From a virus: 64,000 bases of DNA. Below are positions 59,854 through 64,000 of the stretch, in pieces. Under the pieces are notes generated by a model. That model did not search any database and was not told the origin of the DNA. It was given only the letters and a program-made list of their open reading frames with translations. The translations under genes and the position numbers were made by a program. The stretch spans positions 1 through 64,000 of the IMG/VR virus record IMGVR_UViG_3300012931_000001. One strand, given 5' to 3'. The stretch's first letter is position 1. Each line of letters starts with the position of its first letter.

Positions 59854-60300
59854 TTATTGAAAATATAAATTACTTTCAGCTATCCTCCTTCGTGTCAAAC
59901 CAGCCAACACCTTTCCTCCAGCCCTGTTCCATTTCAGGAACTCAAACTTAATGGACGGATCAGATGGGTTTGCGTTGATCTTTTTAAGCAGCGTGGATTT
60001 TTTCAGGTTATTCCCACCCAGATTATAGGTGAACGAAACGAGAGCATCAAATTGGTCCTGATTTATTTGCGATTTCACCAGCACAGAAACGGTTTGCTCA
60101 AACGATTCGACATCGTGCTGCAGGTATTCGGACGCTTTTGACTCGGTGACGCACGGATCGAGCATTGTTACCCGTTTTCCGGATGGATAAACCGTCGTGC
60201 CGTAACCCACAGTTGCAACCCTGGCCGGGCATAGGTACGGTTTTGCCCGAAAACTCTCAAACTCCTTGATTAGGGAAATTCCTTTTTGTGATGTTTTCAT
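59854..60300 (-). CDS. Lysozyme (GH24 endolysin)
   Basis: 148 residues of T4/P21-like glycoside hydrolase 24. The catalytic set E15, C24 and T30 fits E-x8-D/C-x5-T, with Cys in place of Asp as in P21-type enzymes; GYGTT follows. It cuts the N-acetylmuramic to N-acetylglucosamine bond of peptidoglycan. No signal peptide, so release depends on the holin. Confidence 0.9.
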   Translation of the reverse strand: MKTSQKGISLIKEFESFRAKPYLCPARVATVGYGTTVYPSGKRVTMLDPCVTESKASEYLQHDVESFEQTVSVLVKSQINQDQFDALVSFTYNLGGNNLKKSTLLKKINANPSDPSIKFEFLKWNRAGGKVLAGLTRRRIAESNLYFQ

Positions 60301-60791
60301 TTTTTCACCTCTTTTATAAGTCGTTCATATTCCAACGCTATCGGGCAGGCCATCTTCGGTGTCTGGCAGGCTCCTTGCTGGGCGATCGCCTGCATGCTTA
60401 ATGCGTATAGCGCCTCGGACTCGCCCTGTGCCTTGGCTCTGATCTGTATCTCGTCCGTCAGCGCGCCGATTTTCCGGTCTTGCTTTTCGAGCCTCTGTTC
60501 AAAGTCGGCTTTCAGGTCTTTTATTTGCTTGGAAACTTCCGCCTCTCTCCTGGCCGAATTGTCGCGCTCACGGTTGAGCTCCTTTATCAGGTTGTCATTC
60601 AGCCCCTGGTATATTCCGATTGCTTTCCTTACGGCATCCAGCCCCGCGATGTCAACCCTTACCCCTGCCGTGTCCGCTTTGTATTCGGCTTCCCGTTTCG
60701 TCGCTTTCCTCGTTGAAAGCCAGATTATAAATCCAGTTAAGGTACCGCCTCCGAAAAGTCCGATGGCGAGATTCAGTAGATTGATTTCCAT
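60297..60791 (-). CDS. Membrane-anchored coiled-coil protein in lysis cassette
   Basis: 164 residues: membrane segment at 5-27 (LLNLAIGLFGGGTLTGFIIWL), a long coiled coil (residues 60-125), and a final part with two Cys in CQTPKMAC. Similar in form to i-spanins and to Rz-like proteins. It overlaps the lysozyme gene by four bases, which supports a lysis role. Confidence 0.5.
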   Translation of the reverse strand: MEINLLNLAIGLFGGGTLTGFIIWLSTRKATKREAEYKADTAGVRVDIAGLDAVRKAIGIYQGLNDNLIKELNRERDNSARREAEVSKQIKDLKADFEQRLEKQDRKIGALTDEIQIRAKAQGESEALYALSMQAIAQQGACQTPKMACPIALEYERLIKEVKK

Positions 60792-60853
60792 TGTTCAGTT
60801 CTATTTTTTGCATTAATGAAATTGCTTGGATCAGGTCGATGTAATCCTGCTCC

Positions 60854-61363
60854 CTAAATGTGTCGCACATTCCGCACCCTATTTTCATCCAGAATCTCAG
60901 AAGGACTCTTCTTGCTTGACCTTCCACCTTTTCGTTCATTGGCATAAATATAGGTTGCGATTATGATTCCGGTTACAGTTATGAATAAAACACCCCAAAT
61001 ATAAACATTAATTCTTTCATCTGCAACATAAATATAATGCAGTATTTTCCACGCCCTCAATGTTTCGAGAAGTAAGGCTGCCGACATAGACCACACGAGA
61101 ACCCGATGCCATTTGCAAAGCCCGAATTGCCATGATAGGATCAGGCATACCGGGACAGTAAAAAGAAGGTTCGATCCGGTCAGCGTGTAAATGTAACCGG
61201 AAAAACACCATAGATGCGACGCGCACCCGGCGGCGTCCAGTGCCAGAAGCACATTGAACACCACCGGGTACCATTTCACAAGATCCCTAAGCCATTTAAG
61301 GCTATTTTTTCGTAGGCCGGCCCGTTCCTCCGCCACCCTTCGGTTCGTCTTCATCGTCATCAA
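60854..61363 (-). CDS. Polytopic membrane protein, possible holin or antiholin
   Basis: 169 residues from ATG 61363 (a second ATG at 61354). Four membrane segments (about 32-48, 58-80, 90-105, 125-143) and a charged C-terminal tail. Lies between tail fibre and lysis genes, so a holin or antiholin is possible, but no family is recognised. Confidence 0.5.
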   Translation of the reverse strand: MMTMKTNRRVAEERAGLRKNSLKWLRDLVKWYPVVFNVLLALDAAGCASHLWCFSGYIYTLTGSNLLFTVPVCLILSWQFGLCKWHRVLVWSMSAALLLETLRAWKILHYIYVADERINVYIWGVLFITVTGIIIATYIYANERKGGRSSKKSPSEILDENRVRNVRHI

Positions 61364-61405
61364 TGTTCTTTTTCATAATAATTGTTTTTTTAAAAATAAT
61401 AAAAA

Positions 61406-64000
61406 TCACCAATCGTTATCATACTCGGCACCGAGCATTAACCCGTACCCTAATATTCCGGCCGTCTGAGCGGGATAAAGTAAATTATACAAATAAAAGC
61501 ATTCCCTTATGCACCCCCCGCTCAAAAGGGTGTCTAGCCCGCCGCAATAGAAATATATGTCGCTATTATCATTCGCGTTAATAAGTGTAAATTTTTTCCC
61601 GACCGATAACCCCGTAAATCTATACCTGTAGGTTCCAGACAGGACGCGAAAAATTACAAGATCAACAGGAAATCCGGCAGCCGTACCGCTAGTCCCGTAT
61701 AATGGCAGACTATAATACGTGTTACTGTTCGTGTCAGTTGCGCTTGTAAGGGTCGCTGAATAATACGGGCTACTCCCAATCCCGTTCACGTAATAAATAG
61801 CCGTCGAGCCGTCAACCACGACCGCGGTTCGTCTTGTTGATCCAAATACCCCGCGGCACCAAACGTCGCCAGTCCTGAACTTCCATGCGTTTCCTGACGA
61901 ATCGACTCCTTGGTGGGATAAATCGCCATGGAACATGAGCCCCTCGTCTCCAAGGACTATTTGAACAGAAGGGTCTTCATAGGCTTGCAAGCTTACGAAC
62001 GTACCGGTTACGGCGTCTAATTCTCCTGAGAATATTCCAGATGATGCGTTAATTGCTCCTTGTATCACGGCGTTTCTCGCAGTAATAATTCCAGTACTGC
62101 CATCTAATGTTAAATTTGGAACAAAAAGCGAACTATCCCAATTCGTACTTGCGTCACCGTTTATTGTCCCGGACTGCGAAATCATTTGCGCATCTTTGTA
62201 GATAAACTCTGCAATATTTGCGTTATCAGCCAAGAGTGTACCTGTTGCGATATTCTCGAAGCTGTTTAGCGCCTCCCAATTGGTGGTATCCGTGGATGGC
62301 GCCGTGCTGGACGTAAAAGTTCCGACGCTTGTTTTAACCGCATAATACACACCATTTGTGTATTTTACAACATCACGCTGAATACAGTTTCCTATATATG
62401 AGGTTCCGCTCACCCATGATCCTTTACGAATTTCAATAGAGTTAAACACCCTTGCGACCGAGATGGATATAGAATAAGTAACGCCTCCGTAGATGATTGA
62501 TACCGTAACATAGCCGACAGTTACGGTTGACAAAGTGAATCCAGTGAGATTCACCGTATAACTATAAGAGTCAGCGTGCGTGTCCGACCCGTAAGCCATA
62601 TTCGTGACGGTTTTTCCATATGACGTCCAGCTTGCATACGGAATAGCCGTTGTGCCGCTAAACAGTTTTACGCTGATTGCTTTTGTAAAAGCGTTAGTGG
62701 ATGGCGTAACAGATAGGCTCTGGCTTTCGCAATAGATTGAAACCGTTGCTGCTCCGGTTGCCCCCGCCGCTCCAGCCAAAGATTTAACCACCGTAAATCG
62801 TTGCGTTAAAACCTCTACACCTAATCCGTCAATATCCAGCGTTATGTCCGCGTAGGCGTTATTCGCTGTTATTGATTCAGCGTAGACCTTGATATATTCG
62901 GAACTGGAACCGAGTTCAGATAAGGCGGTCATACCTGCCACCGATATATCTATGCCTGTATCTATTAAATCGACAATATCAGATCCCCTATATACCCTAA
63001 CCTCGGTATAAGCCAAGTCCAACGCTTCGGATGTGTAAGTCCCGTCACTGGCGCACTGAATATTGTGCGCCGGATTACTCAATACCATCGTTAGAGCGTC
63101 GGAACCGTCAATAACTCTTGATATTGTCCCTGTGTCGTAATATGTTCCATCTGTATATTTACATGATAAGGTTGTAAACGTTGCCGACGCAGAGGTTATT
63201 GTTAACGTTGCACTATTTACTGACACATCTGTTGGAACTGTTGCGGAAAACGTACCCCCATCAACGCTAAACATCCACGCCATTGTGCCAACACTCCCCT
63301 GCGTTGAGGCGTTTACAGTGATTGTCGTTGGCGTCGTTGTCCCATCCTTTGCTTGTGATATAATATTGCTCGATGCGGTTACCGTTACGAGTTTCGCTGC
63401 CGTACCCGCTGTTCCGGTGGCTCCAGCCAAAGATTTTGCGATAGAAAAACGCTTCTCAATACCCCATGCCTCATCGGTGTCGTTTATAGTTATATCGGCG
63501 TAGCCAGAATCTATACTGGAGTCCATCGACGTAAGTTGAACGTCCGCCCCGTTTAGGGAGAATGTGAGCCCCGAGCTTGGCGAAACAGCCTCTATATAAT
63601 AATCACTTCCTATTGTCAATTCCGTCCCTCCCCTGAAAACTTTGACTGCCGTAACGGCTTTTGCCAGTTCTCCCGAATATAGGTTGCCCGAGCTGTCTGC
63701 CGAAACGGTGTGCGACTCGTTAGTTAACATTACTGATATTGCGCTACTTCCGTCTTCCGCCAGCGCAATAGACAAGGTGTCAGAAATAGAGCCGTCGGTC
63801 GCCTTTATTGAAAGCGTGTTAAACGTGACGTCCGCGGTGGAGATATTGACCGACAAGCCTGTTCTTGATAAGCCGGTAGGAACTGTGCTTGAAAAGTTAC
63901 CTCCGTCTACAGAATAGGTCCACGCTGATATAGATGTGTTTTCGCCCACCCCTACTACGCTAATAGCCGTTGGAGTACGAACCCCAAGCTCCGTTTCGAG
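61406..64000 (-). CDS. Tail fibre/central tail protein (N-terminus outside window)
   Basis: The frame is open to the right edge, so the N-terminus is missing; 864 C-terminal residues are present. Two Ig-like modules of about 215 residues each start with W-x-x-SVDGG-x-F and end in a KSLAGA-x-G-x-x-G collagen-like linker, followed by more divergent beta modules, a helical ENIATGTLLADNANIAEFIYKDA segment and a C-terminal beta head. Such repeat architecture fits a receptor-binding or host-specificity protein at the tail tip. The C-terminal Cys pair (YFYCGGL, GGCIREC) may lock the head. Confidence 0.75.
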   Translation of the reverse strand, partial: LETELGVRTPTAISVVGVGENTSISAWTYSVDGGNFSSTVPTGLSRTGLSVNISTADVTFNTLSIKATDGSISDTLSIALAEDGSSAISVMLTNESHTVSADSSGNLYSGELAKAVTAVKVFRGGTELTIGSDYYIEAVSPSSGLTFSLNGADVQLTSMDSSIDSGYADITINDTDEAWGIEKRFSIAKSLAGATGTAGTAAKLVTVTASSNIISQAKDGTTTPTTITVNASTQGSVGTMAWMFSVDGGTFSATVPTDVSVNSATLTITSASATFTTLSCKYTDGTYYDTGTISRVIDGSDALTMVLSNPAHNIQCASDGTYTSEALDLAYTEVRVYRGSDIVDLIDTGIDISVAGMTALSELGSSSEYIKVYAESITANNAYADITLDIDGLGVEVLTQRFTVVKSLAGAAGATGAATVSIYCESQSLSVTPSTNAFTKAISVKLFSGTTAIPYASWTSYGKTVTNMAYGSDTHADSYSYTVNLTGFTLSTVTVGYVTVSIIYGGVTYSISISVARVFNSIEIRKGSWVSGTSYIGNCIQRDVVKYTNGVYYAVKTSVGTFTSSTAPSTDTTNWEALNSFENIATGTLLADNANIAEFIYKDAQMISQSGTINGDASTNWDSSLFVPNLTLDGSTGIITARNAVIQGAINASSGIFSGELDAVTGTFVSLQAYEDPSVQIVLGDEGLMFHGDLSHQGVDSSGNAWKFRTGDVWCRGVFGSTRRTAVVVDGSTAIYYVNGIGSSPYYSATLTSATDTNSNTYYSLPLYGTSGTAAGFPVDLVIFRVLSGTYRYRFTGLSVGKKFTLINANDNSDIYFYCGGLDTLLSGGCIRECFYLYNLLYPAQTAGILGYGLMLGAEYDNDW

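Overview
The window is most of the genome of a tailed double-stranded DNA phage. It has a tape measure protein, tail tube, connector proteins, major capsid protein, portal and large terminase, and a lysis cassette with GH24 lysozyme, holin and spanin-like proteins. The host is probably a Bacteroidales bacterium. Three promoters fit the Bacteroides form TTTG-N20-TAnnTTTG (or its close variant TTG), starts have A-rich leaders rather than Shine-Dalgarno sites, and several proteins resemble families I know from gut Bacteroidetes phages (DUF6371-like primase, DUF3127-like SSB, DUF4494-like protein, W-x-P-x-D-G-D repeat protein). The tape measure runs off the left edge and the tail-fibre gene runs off the right edge, both on the minus strand, so a circular map missing one tail segment is likely (inference).

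Layout. 1-12.4 kb, minus: tape measure, tail chaperones with a probable -1 frameshift, tail tube, connectors, capsid, decoration and scaffold-like proteins, led by a Com-like zinc ribbon. 12.45-14.1 kb, plus: large terminase alone. 14.2-20.2 kb, minus: an HNH gene, three tRNA genes, small unknowns, a double-domain glycosyltransferase and the portal. 20.2-30.4 kb, plus: an early-type operon with a small SF3-like ATPase, YqaJ-type exonuclease, coiled-coil protein and SF2 helicase. 30.4-46.3 kb, minus: HNH gene, SSB-like protein, cytosine methyltransferase-like protein, VRR-NUC nuclease, primase, SF3 helicase, DnaQ-like exonuclease, many small genes, and an inserted sugar cassette (two glycosyltransferases, a GT11 fucosyltransferase and a SAM methyltransferase). 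46.3-47.8 kb: non-coding control region with a DnaA box, about 13 iterons of TGCCGT, an AT/GT-rich stretch and two identical 16-bp palindromes. 47.8-59.0 kb, plus: about 30 mostly unrecognised small genes, structured leaders, a tRNA-like remnant, a serine recombinase and a candidate lipoprotein. 59.0-64.0 kb, minus: lysis genes and the tail fibre.

How it fits together. Transcription diverges from the origin-like region (46.3-47.8 kb) and again from the paired promoters at 20.2 kb. A variant of the 16-bp palindrome overlaps the -33 box of the early rightward promoter, which suggests one regulator acts at both places (inference). No DNA polymerase, integrase or lysogeny repressor is recognisable; replication probably combines the phage primase, SF3 helicase and SSB with host polymerase. 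The features most deserving follow-up are the frameshift site, the iteron origin with its operators, the three-way-junction RNA at 48.1 kb, the sugar cassette and the repeated leaders at 53.3-53.7 kb.
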